A stretch of DNA of 64,000 nucleotides from Halarchaeum rubridurum (GCF_014647115.1 NZ_BMOO01000002.1:310001-374000), one strand, 5' to 3'. Counted from the first letter of the stretch, positions 42,508 through 51,738 are shown. Notes: generated by a model from the sequence alone, not told the origin. Numbers and translations are program-made.

Positions 42508-43518
42508 TCAGTCGTCCGCGTCGGCCTCGACGTCGGCGCGCTCCTCCTCGTCGGGCGTCGGGACCGTCACGTCCGGGAGGTTCGCCTCGATCTCCTCGCG
42601 GCGGTCCTCGAACGTTCCGGGGAGGACGAGGCGACCGCCGAGGTCGTCGAGGGGTTCGTCGCTCGCGTAGCCCGGCTCGGACGTGGCGAGCTCGAAGAGG
42701 ACGCCGTCGAACTCGCGGAAGTAGACGGAGCGGAACCAGTGGCGGTCGATCTGCTGGGTGGGGCGCAGGCCCATCGAGCGGACGGCCGTGCGCATCTCGG
42801 CCTGGTCGTCGTCCGTCGGCGTCTGGAAGGCGACGTGGTGGACGGTGCCGTGGCCCTGCCGGCTCGCCGAGACGGTCGGGAGGACGTCCACGTACTGTCC
42901 CACCTCGCCCGCGGCCTCGAATCGCGTGCGCTCGTCGCCGGGGGTGTCGCCCTGGGACTGCTCGGTGCCGACCTGTTCGAGGCCCATCGTTTCGAGGAGC
43001 TCGGTCGTCGGCCCGGGGTCGGTGAGCCAGAGCGTCACGGAGTGAAAGCCCCGGATGGCGTGCTCGGCGGGGACGAAGGCCTCCCACGGGACGGTCGGGT
43101 CGTCGTCGGGAATCTCGACGGCGACGAGCTCGACGGGGAGCCCGTCGGGGTCGCGGAAGGGGAGGACGGTCTCGCCGAAGCGCTCCACGCGCTCGTCGTA
43201 GTCGACGCCGTGGTCGTCGAAGCGCGCCTCCCAGTAGTCGAGGCTCCCCGCGGGCACGCGGAAGGCGGTTCGGGCGACCTGCCCGGAGCCGACCGTCCCC
43301 TGTTGCATGTCGCCCCACGGGAAGAACGTCATGCTCGTCCCGGGCGTCCCCTCCGCGTCCGCGAAGAAGAAGTGGTAGGTGCCCGGGTCGTCCTGGTTGA
43401 TCGAGCGCTTCACGAGGCGGAGGCCGAGCGTCTCCACCCAGAAGTCGAGGTTCTGCTGCGGATCGCTCGCCACGCAGGTCACGTGGTGGATGCCCGGCGT
43501 CGGGTTCGGGTCTGCCAT
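42508..43518 (-). CDS. Ring-cleaving dioxygenase-type VOC protein (two-domain glyoxalase family)
   Basis: A 336-residue protein with two VOC domains: GIHHVTCVASDPQQNLDFWVETLGLRLVKRSINQDDPGTYHFFFAD and, from about residue 150, GFHSVTLWLTDPGPTTELLETMGLEQ with HHVAFQTPTDDD and YFREFDGVLFELATSEPGYA. Metal ligands are expected at the first His, the second-domain His and the terminal Glu. Such proteins are annotated as ring-cleaving dioxygenases (LinE/PcpA-like, DUF/YkcA group). ATG 43518 (MADPNPTPGIHH) gives the normal start. The substrate is unknown. Confidence 0.83.
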   Translation of the reverse strand: MADPNPTPGIHHVTCVASDPQQNLDFWVETLGLRLVKRSINQDDPGTYHFFFADAEGTPGTSMTFFPWGDMQQGTVGSGQVARTAFRVPAGSLDYWEARFDDHGVDYDERVERFGETVLPFRDPDGLPVELVAVEIPDDDPTVPWEAFVPAEHAIRGFHSVTLWLTDPGPTTELLETMGLEQVGTEQSQGDTPGDERTRFEAAGEVGQYVDVLPTVSASRQGHGTVHHVAFQTPTDDDQAEMRTAVRSMGLRPTQQIDRHWFRSVYFREFDGVLFELATSEPGYASDEPLDDLGGRLVLPGTFEDRREEIEANLPDVTVPTPDEEERADVEADADD

Positions 43519-43636
43519 AGGTACGGAGAGGAGCGCGAACGCCTTCAAGGCGCGCTAACCCCGACGTCACCGCCCCCTCTCTGACACCCGCGTCGAGTCG
43601 TTCCGTCACGCCGCGCCGTTCGCCCGCTCCCGCTCC

Positions 43637-45052
43637 TCAGTCGGCCGCGGCGTCGCTCCCGTGACCCTCGTCGCGTCCGTGGTCGTGGGTGCCCCCGTCG
43701 TGACTTCCGTCGTGCCCGCGACCGCCGCCACCGTCGCCGTCCATGGCGTCGTCGCCCGTCCGGTGGAGCCAGTAGAGGGCGGCGAAGACGACGACGGCGA
43801 GCGCGTTCAGCGCGGCCTTGTAGTTGAGTTCGATTCGGAGTTCGGTGACGGTCGCCGTCGCCGGGTCCGGGACGAAGACGATGCCGGTGGCCCCGTGGAG
43901 CGCGACGAAGACGACGTGGACGAGGACGCCGGTGACGACCGCGGCGACGAAGATGAGCGCGGAGAGGACGGCGGCGAACGTCCCGCCGTAGTACTCCCGG
44001 TAGGCCTCCATTATGGGCGGGATGACGAGGTCGGCGTAGATGTAGGAGAGGACGCCGCCGAAGGGGAGGCCCTCGGTGTAGAGCAGCGCGCCGAAGGGGA
44101 CGTTGCCGACGGAGCAGACGAAGGTGACGACGCCGACGACCGCGCCGAGGAGCGCCATCGCGACGACGGTGATCGCGGGCGAACCCAGCACTTCGGTGCC
44201 GAAGAGCGCGGTCCAGACGGACTGCGGGACGAAGCCCGCGAGGATACCCGCGAAGACGAAGCCGAGCGCGATCTCGTCGTAGAGCATCCCCCACTCCTTG
44301 TACTGCTTGTCGGCGAGGTCGCGCCAGCCGGCGAGCGACGTCGCGCGCTCGCGTATCGTCGTGTTCGCGGCCTCGGGGTCCCACGACTCCATGCACGAGC
44401 GCGAGCAAAAGTAGTAGGTGGTGCCCTCCACCTCGCGGGTGTACTCCGTCTCCTCGGGGTCGACGTCCATCCCGCAGTTCGGACAGCTGACGGTGTCGTC
44501 GTCGTCCGTCGCGTGCTCGCGGGCGCGTTCGAGGACGTCGTCGGGGACGACGTAGCGGAAGGCGAGCGCGAGGAGGGCGATGAGGACGAGACCGCCGAGG
44601 AAGTCCGCGAGGACGAACTGCCACCCCAACAGCAGCCAGATGACGAAGCCGATCTCGATGACGAGGTTCGTCGAGGCGAACATGAACGCGCCGAGGCTCG
44701 CGCCGGCGCTCGCGCCCTTCTTGTAGAGGTTCTTCGCGGTGGCGATGGCGGAGTAGCTACACGAGGAGGAGACGAAGCCGAAGAACGTCCCGAGCGCGAG
44801 TGCCCGCGGGCCGTCGCCCGCGAGGTGGTCGGCGATGTCGTCCGAGTCCACCCACGCCTCGACGCCGCCCGCGATGGCGAAGCCGAAGACCAGCGCCCAC
44901 CACGTTATCCACGCCATCGCGGCGGTGGTGCGCGCGGCCTCGACCGCGCCCGCGACGAGATACGCGTCGAGCGGTTTCGTCGTCGCGAGCGCGCCGACGA
45001 CGACGACCAGTGCGGCCATCCCGGCGAGTATCAGGTAGTCACGCGTGTCCAT
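43637..45052 (-). CDS. Heavy-metal permease (COG0701/ArsP-like) with an inserted YHS/TRASH domain and His-rich tail
   Basis: A 471-residue membrane protein with about ten hydrophobic segments. Two related halves carry GFVSSSCSYSAIATAKNLYKKGA (first half) and FVCSVGNVPFGALLYTEGLPFGG (second half), the paired Cys-containing signatures of COG0701 permeases. Between them, near residues 170-205, is a metal-binding YHS/TRASH-like insert (SCPNCGMDVDPEETEYTREVEGTTYYFCSRSCMESW). The C terminus is rich in His, Gly and Asp. It follows copZ by 113 bases, which suggests copper or another soft metal as cargo. ATG 45052 starts MDTRDYLILAGM. Confidence 0.83.
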   Translation of the reverse strand: MDTRDYLILAGMAALVVVVGALATTKPLDAYLVAGAVEAARTTAAMAWITWWALVFGFAIAGGVEAWVDSDDIADHLAGDGPRALALGTFFGFVSSSCSYSAIATAKNLYKKGASAGASLGAFMFASTNLVIEIGFVIWLLLGWQFVLADFLGGLVLIALLALAFRYVVPDDVLERAREHATDDDDTVSCPNCGMDVDPEETEYTREVEGTTYYFCSRSCMESWDPEAANTTIRERATSLAGWRDLADKQYKEWGMLYDEIALGFVFAGILAGFVPQSVWTALFGTEVLGSPAITVVAMALLGAVVGVVTFVCSVGNVPFGALLYTEGLPFGGVLSYIYADLVIPPIMEAYREYYGGTFAAVLSALIFVAAVVTGVLVHVVFVALHGATGIVFVPDPATATVTELRIELNYKAALNALAVVVFAALYWLHRTGDDAMDGDGGGGRGHDGSHDGGTHDHGRDEGHGSDAAAD

Positions 45053-45165
45053 CGGTGGTGTTCGGGTCGGATTGGGTCGGGGGAATCGGCGGTCGGTTCG
45101 CCCGTGCGTGACGGGGCGGGGCGCGCGGCGGCGCGGCGTACGGGGCGTGCGACTCGGGGCCCGCG

Positions 45166-45363
45166 TTACGCCGAGGCCTCGTAGCCGGCCTCGTCGACGG
45201 CGGCCGCGACCGCGTCGTCGTCCGGTTCGCCCTCGACGACGAGCGTGTCCGCCTCGTTGTCGGCCTCGGCGGATTCGACGCCCTCGAGCTCGCCGACGGC
45301 GTCCTCGACGCTCTGCTCGCAGTGACCACACGACATGCCCGTGACGGTGTAGGTCTTCGTCAT
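45166..45363 (-). CDS. copZ: Copper chaperone, HMA domain (CopZ-like)
   Basis: A 65-residue heavy-metal-associated domain starting MTKTYTVTGMSCGHCEQSVEDAVGELEGV with the metal motif MxCxxC (Cys12 and Cys15) and the full ferredoxin-like fold ending DDAVAAAVDEAGYEAS. It would hand Cu(I) to a P-type ATPase or to the permease downstream. It is the first gene of a likely copZ-permease operon. Confidence 0.93.
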   Translation of the reverse strand: MTKTYTVTGMSCGHCEQSVEDAVGELEGVESAEADNEADTLVVEGEPDDDAVAAAVDEAGYEASA

Positions 45364-45556
45364 GACGGGTGAACGTACGGGTGCCCCACTTACGCCGTTT
45401 GTGCCTTCGAAAGCGAACTCAGGTACCCCGATAGATTCGGTTTTCGAACCCTCGGGTGTGCCACGGTGTCCGTCGGCTGTCGCGGACGACGCGTCCGGCG
45501 CGGTCGCACGGCGCCTCCATCCCGCGACCTATGGCGCTGGCCGGCGAAGGGGGACT

Positions 45557-46156
45557 ATGGGCTTTCACACCTTCGACGCCGAACAGGCCGCGCGCCTGGA
45601 GGACGCGGCCGAGCGGTATCGCTACTGTTCGCGCGAGGAACTCCTCGGGATGCTCGCGCCCGACCCCGCGGCCGTCGTCGCGGACCTCGGGAGCGGAACG
45701 GGGTTCTACGCGGACGACGTCGCGCCCCACGTCGGGACGCTCCACGCCGTCGACGTCCAGCCGGCGATGCACGACTACTACCGCCAGAAGAGCGCGCGCG
45801 ACGAGCGCGCCGAGAGGGGGGCGACCGAGCCCGGCCTCCCCGCGAACGTCGACCTCGTCGCCGCGGACGTCGGTGACCTGCCGTTCGCCGACGACGCGCT
45901 CGACGGCGCGTACGGCACGATGACGTTCCACGAGTTCGCGGACGACGCGAGCGTCGCCGAACTCGCGCGGGTCTGCCGGCCGGGCGCGCGCCTCGCGCTC
46001 GTCGACTGGAGCGCCGCCGGCGCGGGCGAGACCGGCCCGCCGCTGAGCGAGCGCTACGAGGCCGACGACGCCGCCGCGATGCTCGCGGGCGCCGGCTTCG
46101 ACGTCGACCGTGCGGACGAGCGCGTCGAGACCCTCGCCGTCACCGCGACCCGGTAG
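45557..46156 (+). CDS. Class I SAM-dependent methyltransferase
   Basis: A 199-residue methyltransferase. The SAM-binding motif I is VVADLGSGTGFYADDVAP near residues 41-55, followed by TLHAVDVQPAMHDYYRQKS (acidic loop), VDLVAADVGDLPFADDALDGAYGTMTFHEF and RLALVDWSAAGAGETGPPLSERY. The substrate is unknown; UbiE/arsenite-type small-molecule methyltransferases look similar. ATG 45557 is chosen because the family begins there; sequence further upstream in the same frame is not like the family. Confidence 0.83.
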   Translation: MGFHTFDAEQAARLEDAAERYRYCSREELLGMLAPDPAAVVADLGSGTGFYADDVAPHVGTLHAVDVQPAMHDYYRQKSARDERAERGATEPGLPANVDLVAADVGDLPFADDALDGAYGTMTFHEFADDASVAELARVCRPGARLALVDWSAAGAGETGPPLSERYEADDAAAMLAGAGFDVDRADERVETLAVTATR

Positions 46157-46213
46157 CCTCGTCGGTCCCGGTCGCTTCGCGAGTCGGTCGGCCCGTCGGT
46201 TTCGTCGGTTCCG

Positions 46214-46684
46214 TCAGTCTTCGACGTCGACGACTTCGACCTCGAACGTCAGCGTCTCGCCCGCCAGCTCCGGGTTGAAGTCGACGCGGACCGTCTCCTC
46301 GTCGACGTGGACGACCTCGCCCTGCTGGCCGCTCTGGGCCTGCAGGTACGCGCCCTCCTCGGGCGTCTCGCCCAGCATCTCGCGCAGCTCCGCCGTCTCG
46401 AACTCCTGGACGGCCTCCTCGCGCCACTCGCCGTACGCCTCCTCGGGCGGAATCTCCAGCGTCTCCTCGTCGCCGACGTCGAGACCGCGCAGGCCCTCCT
46501 CCATCCCCTCGATGACCGCGCCCGCGCCGACCTCGACCGTCAGCGGGTCGTAGTCGCGCTCCGGCTGGGCCTCCGCGAGCCCCGCCTCGGCCGCGACGTC
46601 CTCCCGCGAGGTGTCGAAGACCGTGCCGTCGTCCAGTCGTCCCGTGTACTCGAACGTGACCGTGTCGCCGTCGGTGATGCTCAT
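46214..46684 (-). CDS. FKBP-type peptidyl-prolyl cis-trans isomerase (archaeal SlyD-like)
   Basis: A 156-residue folding catalyst. ITDGDTVTFEYTGRLDDGTVFDTSRED is the FKBP start, LTVEVGAGAVIEGMEEGLRGLDVGDEETLEIPPEEAYGE is the core with the insert-in-flap entry, and DFNPELAGETLTFEVEVVDVED is the end. The inserted flap (about residues 75-125) is the IF domain with chaperone activity. ATG 46684 starts MSITDGD. Confidence 0.93.
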   Translation of the reverse strand: MSITDGDTVTFEYTGRLDDGTVFDTSREDVAAEAGLAEAQPERDYDPLTVEVGAGAVIEGMEEGLRGLDVGDEETLEIPPEEAYGEWREEAVQEFETAELREMLGETPEEGAYLQAQSGQQGEVVHVDEETVRVDFNPELAGETLTFEVEVVDVED

Positions 46685-46819
46685 ACACCGTGGACGTGCG
46701 CCACGCGGAAAAGGGGCCGTATCGAGATGCGCCCGCACGCCGCGACGACGCACCCCGCGTCCCGCGCAACACGCGCCGCGACGCGGACCCTTATCTCGGC
46801 GGCGGCCCCAGACGCCCGT

Positions 46820-47218
46820 GTGAGCGACGACGTCCGCGCCATCGAGCGCCTCAAACACGAGTACGCGTACCGCATCGACGACGGCGACTACGACGAGTGG
46901 GTCGCTCTCTTCACCGAGGACGGCCGCTTCTGCGGCGACGACGGCACGGCCTTCGAGGGCCACGACGAACTCGACACGTTCGCCACCGAGGTCTTCGACG
47001 ACGCCTACGCCGAGACCGCCCACACCCTGACGAACGGCGTCGTCGACGTCGAGGGCGACACGGCGACGGGCCGATGGTACCTCGCGCTCTACCAGGAGAC
47101 CGCCGACGGCGAGACCGCCGTCCAGCAGGCCACCTACGAGGACACCTTCGAGCGCGTCGAGGGGGCGTGGCGTATCGCCGACGTCGACCTCACCTACGGC
47201 GTCCGCCTGTCGGACTGA
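46820..47218 (+). CDS. NTF2/SnoaL-like protein, paralogue of 51846-52235
   Basis: A 132-residue protein starting with [40 protein letters not shown]. It has the cone-shaped SnoaL/NTF2 pattern: N-terminal helix with Tyr-Asp, [44 protein letters not shown] and the final strand WRIADVDLTY. Family members are isomerases, hydratases or unknown ligand binders. A closely similar gene, same strand, lies 4.6 kb downstream, and the restriction-modification gene sits between them on the other strand. Confidence 0.78.
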   Translation: MSDDVRAIERLKHEYAYRIDDGDYDEWVALFTEDGRFCGDDGTAFEGHDELDTFATEVFDDAYAETAHTLTNGVVDVEGDTATGRWYLALYQETADGETAVQQATYEDTFERVEGAWRIADVDLTYGVRLSD

Positions 47219-47538
47219 ATCGGGGTTTCGGGCGACGACGGCGTCGCGCCCACACACCGCACACCGAGTGAAAGCACGATAGTCCGAGTCGTGTCCGACC
47301 CCGCCGGTCACTCGGTACGTGGTGTGTCGGTCGCCGCGTTCCGCTCGGCGACGCGACGACCGATTCCCCCACCGCCTCTTCTACGACCGTCGACCATCTT
47401 TTTCCGGTTCGGGTCGCCTCCGGCGACCACTCCCGCAAAAACACGGTCCGCGCGAGCAACGAGAGTGCGGGACGAAGCGGGGCCGCAGGTCCCGCGAGGG
47501 CGAAAAATTCCGAGCGCTTCGCGCTCGACGTTCCTGCT
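47219..47538. other. Gap after the NTF2-like gene, with a remnant of the R-M 3' end and a hairpin
   Basis: 320 bases with no intact gene. TCCCCCACCG-C-CTCTTCTACGA at 47365-47386 matches the last codons of the restriction-modification gene (47543-47564) in 21 of 22 positions. A perfect hairpin CGAGCGC-TTC-GCGCTCG lies at 47511-47527, just after the R-M stop codon. There is also a scatter of short A/T runs (ATCTTTTTCC, AAAAACAC). Confidence 0.5.
47511..47527. terminator. Hairpin CGAGCGC-TTC-GCGCTCG downstream of the restriction-modification gene
   Basis: A perfect 7+7 base stem with a 3-base loop, 11 bases after the stop codon of the minus-strand R-M gene, with a T-rich run (AATTTTTC on the minus strand, 47503-47510) directly following in its direction of transcription. 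Confidence 0.5.
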
Positions 47539-50500
47539 CTACTCCCCCACCGACTCTTCTACGATTTCGATTTCCTCCTCCGTGAGGTCGTAGAGGTCGT
47601 AGACGATTTCGTCGATTAGCCGGTCCGTCTCCTCGATCTTCGCGTCGAGTTCCGCGGCGCGCTCGCGCGTCTCCGCGTAGCGTTCGAGGTCCGCCGCGAC
47701 GTCGTCGGGGTCGGGCAGCGTGATCGCCTTCAGGCGGTCCACGAGCGAGTTCGTCTTCGTCGCGTTGTCCCGAAAGCCTGCGAAGCCGTCCGCCTCCGCG
47801 ACGGCGACGGGGACGAACGCCTCGATTAGCGTCGCTTCGGTCTCGTCGAGGTCCGCGAGCGCGAACGCCTCGTGGTACTCCGTCTCCGTGTAGCCCCACT
47901 GGTCCGTCTCGTACGCCTCTTCGTTCTCGGGCTTGTAGCGCGCCGTCGCCTCGATAGTGACCGTCTCGCCGTCGCGTTTCGTGCGCACCTCGCCGACGCG
48001 CAGTTTCTCGTAGTCCTCCGTCGTCGCGTCGAGGATGTTCGCGCCCGTCGGCTGATAGAGCCCGACGTCGGGGAGGCTCGGCCCCTCGGCGTAGTTGCCG
48101 AGGTAGTCGCGGAGGGAGAGATTGAGGGATGCGCGGCGGTCAGTAAGCTCAATAACCTCGTTTACTGCTTCCTTCGCCTCTGCTGGAACACTTTCGGGTA
48201 ATCCAATCGGTTCCAAATACTCTGTCTTGTATCGGTAATACCCACCACGAAGAACTGTCCCCGTTTTCATAATGTAGAACCAGATCAGCTGTGAATTGAG
48301 GATAGAGAGTATTCCTTCATTAGTGATAGATGTTCCCGAACCATCTGGAAGGATCGGGCTATATACGGTCGTAGAGTGATATAGCTCACCGCTTCGGTCT
48401 AAGCCTGCATTCCCCCCTTTGACGATTTCTGGGATAAGAACCTTTTCACGCTCAAATTTCTCGGGAGTTCGTGGACACCAGTGAGCAAACCACGACTCAA
48501 ATTGTTGGTTCTCACCTCCACGGGATGCTAAGCTATCCCGGTTTTCGCTAAGATAGCTGAATGCTTTCGGATAAATCTCTGACAGTTCATCTTCCTGTAG
48601 TAATCTCCCCTCCTCAGTATACGGGTAGATGATGTACTGCTGTGTCTCTGGCGACTGATATCGCTGGACCTCGCTTCCGGTAACGTATGGGTGGCATATT
48701 CCAGATTCTACTGTGACTTCCCTATCAGATGACCTAGAGTATCCTGAAACCTCCTCTCCACTAATCTCACACTCTTGGAGAACAAACGTCTTATCCGCGC
48801 TTGTTTGCACTCCAACAAACATCTGTTCAATAGCTTCCCCGAGCTCTGTTCCTGTTCCTTCAATTTTCGAGACGATCTCCTTTTCGTTTTTAGTGAGGAA
48901 ATTCCATTTCTCTCCACTTTCTATCGACACATGTCGAAATTCTAATGAGCGTCGTATTTGCATTGGATCGTCGCGGACTTGTACATAACGCGGCCTTGTA
49001 GACCGTTCCTTACTTAGGAAAAGTAAACACGTATATGTAGATACTCCGTCAAATACCTGCTCTTTCCCGAAGTCAACGACTTCTGAGAGTGCTCCCTGTT
49101 CAGCGATGAATCTTCTGAGTGGCTGCCCTCCGTTCGACTCAAAGAACTTGTTTGGCAGGATGTATCCAAATTTGTTGGTTGTGAGCGAGTATCCCCGCTC
49201 GACGAACAAATTGTAAATATCGAACCGCTGCTCTGCAGTCTGATACCCTTGTTCGTAGACTGACCGAACAGACTTCTCTAAGTTCTGTATCTTCACGTAC
49301 GGCGGATTCCCGATCACGGCGTCGAACCCCGCGTTCGCCAGCCGTTCGCCGTCCTCGCCGTAGAAGGCGACGGGGAACTCCAGTTCCCAGTGGAAGAAGG
49401 CTTCGTCCTCGGCCATGGCTTGCGCGCTCGTGAACCAGTCCTGATCCTCGATGTCGGCCCACGAGTCGTCGCGGAGCGCGGCGGCCATGCGTTCTTCGGC
49501 GTCGTCGGGGACGGAGAGGCCGAAGTCGGCGGCGGTGTGGACGTTCGCCATGGCGAGCAGGCGCTGGTAGAGGTCGTCGTCCCGGACGGCCTCGTAGACG
49601 GCCTCCATCTCCTTGATGTCCGCGAGCGTCTCGTTGTCGATGCTGAGGAGGTCCGAAAAGCGCTCCATGACGTGCTCCAGGGCGCGCTGGCGCGTGTGGT
49701 CGAAGGACTGCTGGAGGGTGAGCTGGCCGCCCTCGTCGTCGTCCGCGTCGCCGAGGACCGCCTCGATGTCGCTCCCGACGAGGGAGTTCCCGGTTTTGAG
49801 GTGGTGGTCGAGGAAGGCGAGGGGCTGCTCGGCGGCGAGGGTGCGAAGCCAGAGCGAGACCTTCGCCAACTCGGTGGCGAGGGGGTTGAGGTCGACGCCG
49901 TAGAGACACCGCTGGGCGACCTTCCGGCGCGCCCAGTTGATGTCCCGAAGCTCGCCCTCCTCGGTGGTGGGGTCGCTGATTCGAGCCTCCTCGCCGGACG
50001 CGGCGGCTTGCTGGTCCTGGCGCTCTTGGGCGTCGATGATCTCGCGGGCGAGGTAGTCGACGGCGTTCACGAGGAAGTGCCCGGAGCCCATCGCGGGGTC
50101 GAGGACCTTCAACTGGAAGACGCGCTCGGCGAACTCCGCGGCGAACTGGCCGCCGCCGGCCTGCTCGAAGGGGTCCTGCGCGAGGAGGTCCTCGCGGATG
50201 TCGTCGACGAGCGGCCCGAGCGTCTCGTCGACGATGTACTCGACGACGTACTCGGGCGTGTAGTACGACCCGGTGGCCTTGCGCTCACCCGCGTCCGTAC
50301 GGAGGTAGACCTCGCCGGCCGCGACCGCGACGGCGTCGTCCGCCTCGGCGGGGACGTACTCGCCGTCGTCGAGCGCGAGCGGTTCGTCGGCGACGTCGAG
50401 GCGGTATTCGAGGAGGCCCTCGTAGATCGACCCGAGGTGGCGCTCGTCGAGCGAGGAGTAGTCGACGAACACCCGGCCGTCCGCGTCGCCGTCACCGTCG

Positions 50501-51738
50501 GTCTCGCCGTCGCCCTCGCGCTCGCGGCGCGTGAGGAGGTCGAGCACTTCCGCGAGGTGTTGGTCGCCGACGTCGTGGGCGGCGAGGAAGCGCGCCTCCG
50601 CGCCGTCGTCCGGGCCGGGGTCGGTGCGGAACAGCCCGCCGTTGTACGCGGGGACGTAGAGGGTATCCGGGTCGATCCCCTTCGCCTCGCTCCCCTGGTC
50701 GATGAGCTCGAAGAGCTCCTCCAGGGTGTCCCAGAGCGTCGTCTGCCACGGCTGGTAGTGTTGGCGCGTCTCGTCGCGCTTCGATGCGACCTCGCGCTTC
50801 AGGTCGTTGAGCGCGTAGCTCTCCGCGTAGATGTCGTTGTCCGTCGGGAGGAGGTCGCGGCCTTCGCTCTCGGCGTAGAGGACGAAGATGAGGCGATAGA
50901 GGTAGATGAGCGAGGCGTCGTGGACGAGGTCGAGGTCCGAGCGGTCGAGGTCGTCGTGCCGGTCGAGGAACCCCGCGGCGAGGACGCGGATGGCCTCGTA
51001 GATGTTGTTTTGGAGGTCCTCGCCGATGGCTTCCGCGAAGACGCTCGACTCGTCGTGGACGTCGTCGAGGAAGCACTCGCCCGAGGCGTCCGGGAGGAAC
51101 GCCTCGTGGCGAAAGAAGCAGTAGAACTCCTTGAACGCCTCCATCCCCGCGTCGCCGGACTCGATGGTGTCGAGGAGCGCGGGCAGGTCGATCTCGTAGT
51201 AGGAGTCGAGGCGGTGGCTCGTCGGCCCGTAGTAGAGTCGCCACTGTGCGCCGTTCGTGAGGACGGCCCACTCGACCGGGGTCTCCTGGAGGTAGGCGTG
51301 TATCTGGTAGCTCGGGTTCTCGAAGTCGCGTTTGGCCTCGCCGCGCGTGTCGAGCTTGCGCCCCCATCGCTTCGCGTCGGCGACGGCGACGGCCTCCGCG
51401 TAGAAGTCCTCGCGGTCGAACGCCGCGTCCGCCGCCTCAGAGCTCGGGAAGAAGCCGTAGTCGGGACGGCGCGCGTTCCGTCGGACGGTCTCCTCGATCT
51501 CGAAGGGAATCCCGAGGACCTCGAACACGGGACGGATGACGTTCCGTTCGAGTTGTGCCTCGTTGTAGTCGGCGACGCGTTCGCGCTTCTCCGCAACGAG
51601 GTCGCGGATCGACTCGTAGGCCGCTCGCACGTCGCCGTCGTCGACCGACTCCCACGGTTCCGTCTCGCGGAGGTGGTCGTCGAGGTAGTGATTCGAGAAG
51701 AGGTCCCGATTCGTCCGATAGGTAGGTGTCGAATGCAT
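47539..51738 (-). CDS. Type IIG restriction-modification protein (Eco57I/TaqI-like N6-adenine methylase with N-terminal nuclease)
   Basis: A 1,399-residue single-chain restriction enzyme and methylase. The N terminus has a PD-(D/E)xK nuclease pattern: Glu63, PD at 92-93, D121-A-K123. A helical linker follows. The methylase core has SAM motif I VLDPAMGSGHFLVNA (near 545) and the catalytic motif NPPYVK (near 812). Beyond it, to about residue 1200, is a target-recognition region ending in a TaqI-C-like part. DNA coding for that region (about 48130-49300) is far lower in G+C than the rest, a sign of replacement by transfer. No separate methylase or specificity gene is present, so one gene appears to do all steps. 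Confidence 0.88.
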   Translation of the reverse strand: MHSTPTYRTNRDLFSNHYLDDHLRETEPWESVDDGDVRAAYESIRDLVAEKRERVADYNEAQLERNVIRPVFEVLGIPFEIEETVRRNARRPDYGFFPSSEAADAAFDREDFYAEAVAVADAKRWGRKLDTRGEAKRDFENPSYQIHAYLQETPVEWAVLTNGAQWRLYYGPTSHRLDSYYEIDLPALLDTIESGDAGMEAFKEFYCFFRHEAFLPDASGECFLDDVHDESSVFAEAIGEDLQNNIYEAIRVLAAGFLDRHDDLDRSDLDLVHDASLIYLYRLIFVLYAESEGRDLLPTDNDIYAESYALNDLKREVASKRDETRQHYQPWQTTLWDTLEELFELIDQGSEAKGIDPDTLYVPAYNGGLFRTDPGPDDGAEARFLAAHDVGDQHLAEVLDLLTRREREGDGETDGDGDADGRVFVDYSSLDERHLGSIYEGLLEYRLDVADEPLALDDGEYVPAEADDAVAVAAGEVYLRTDAGERKATGSYYTPEYVVEYIVDETLGPLVDDIREDLLAQDPFEQAGGGQFAAEFAERVFQLKVLDPAMGSGHFLVNAVDYLAREIIDAQERQDQQAAASGEEARISDPTTEEGELRDINWARRKVAQRCLYGVDLNPLATELAKVSLWLRTLAAEQPLAFLDHHLKTGNSLVGSDIEAVLGDADDDEGGQLTLQQSFDHTRQRALEHVMERFSDLLSIDNETLADIKEMEAVYEAVRDDDLYQRLLAMANVHTAADFGLSVPDDAEERMAAALRDDSWADIEDQDWFTSAQAMAEDEAFFHWELEFPVAFYGEDGERLANAGFDAVIGNPPYVKIQNLEKSVRSVYEQGYQTAEQRFDIYNLFVERGYSLTTNKFGYILPNKFFESNGGQPLRRFIAEQGALSEVVDFGKEQVFDGVSTYTCLLFLSKERSTRPRYVQVRDDPMQIRRSLEFRHVSIESGEKWNFLTKNEKEIVSKIEGTGTELGEAIEQMFVGVQTSADKTFVLQECEISGEEVSGYSRSSDREVTVESGICHPYVTGSEVQRYQSPETQQYIIYPYTEEGRLLQEDELSEIYPKAFSYLSENRDSLASRGGENQQFESWFAHWCPRTPEKFEREKVLIPEIVKGGNAGLDRSGELYHSTTVYSPILPDGSGTSITNEGILSILNSQLIWFYIMKTGTVLRGGYYRYKTEYLEPIGLPESVPAEAKEAVNEVIELTDRRASLNLSLRDYLGNYAEGPSLPDVGLYQPTGANILDATTEDYEKLRVGEVRTKRDGETVTIEATARYKPENEEAYETDQWGYTETEYHEAFALADLDETEATLIEAFVPVAVAEADGFAGFRDNATKTNSLVDRLKAITLPDPDDVAADLERYAETRERAAELDAKIEETDRLIDEIVYDLYDLTEEEIEIVEESVGE
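48130..49300 (-). other. Low-G+C specificity segment inside the restriction-modification gene
   Basis: G+C is 27 of 60 at 48301-48360 against 45 of 60 at 50341-50400 in the same gene. The reading frame is open across both joints, with Lys, Ile, Asn and Ser more common inside. It codes for residues about 813-1203, the target-recognition part after NPPY. Confidence 0.75.

Noticed and set aside
47190-47459. An 89-codon minus-strand frame in the gap behind the restriction-modification gene
   Set aside because: Only a few residues match the end of the R-M protein; the rest is not protein-like and overlaps the NTF2-like gene.
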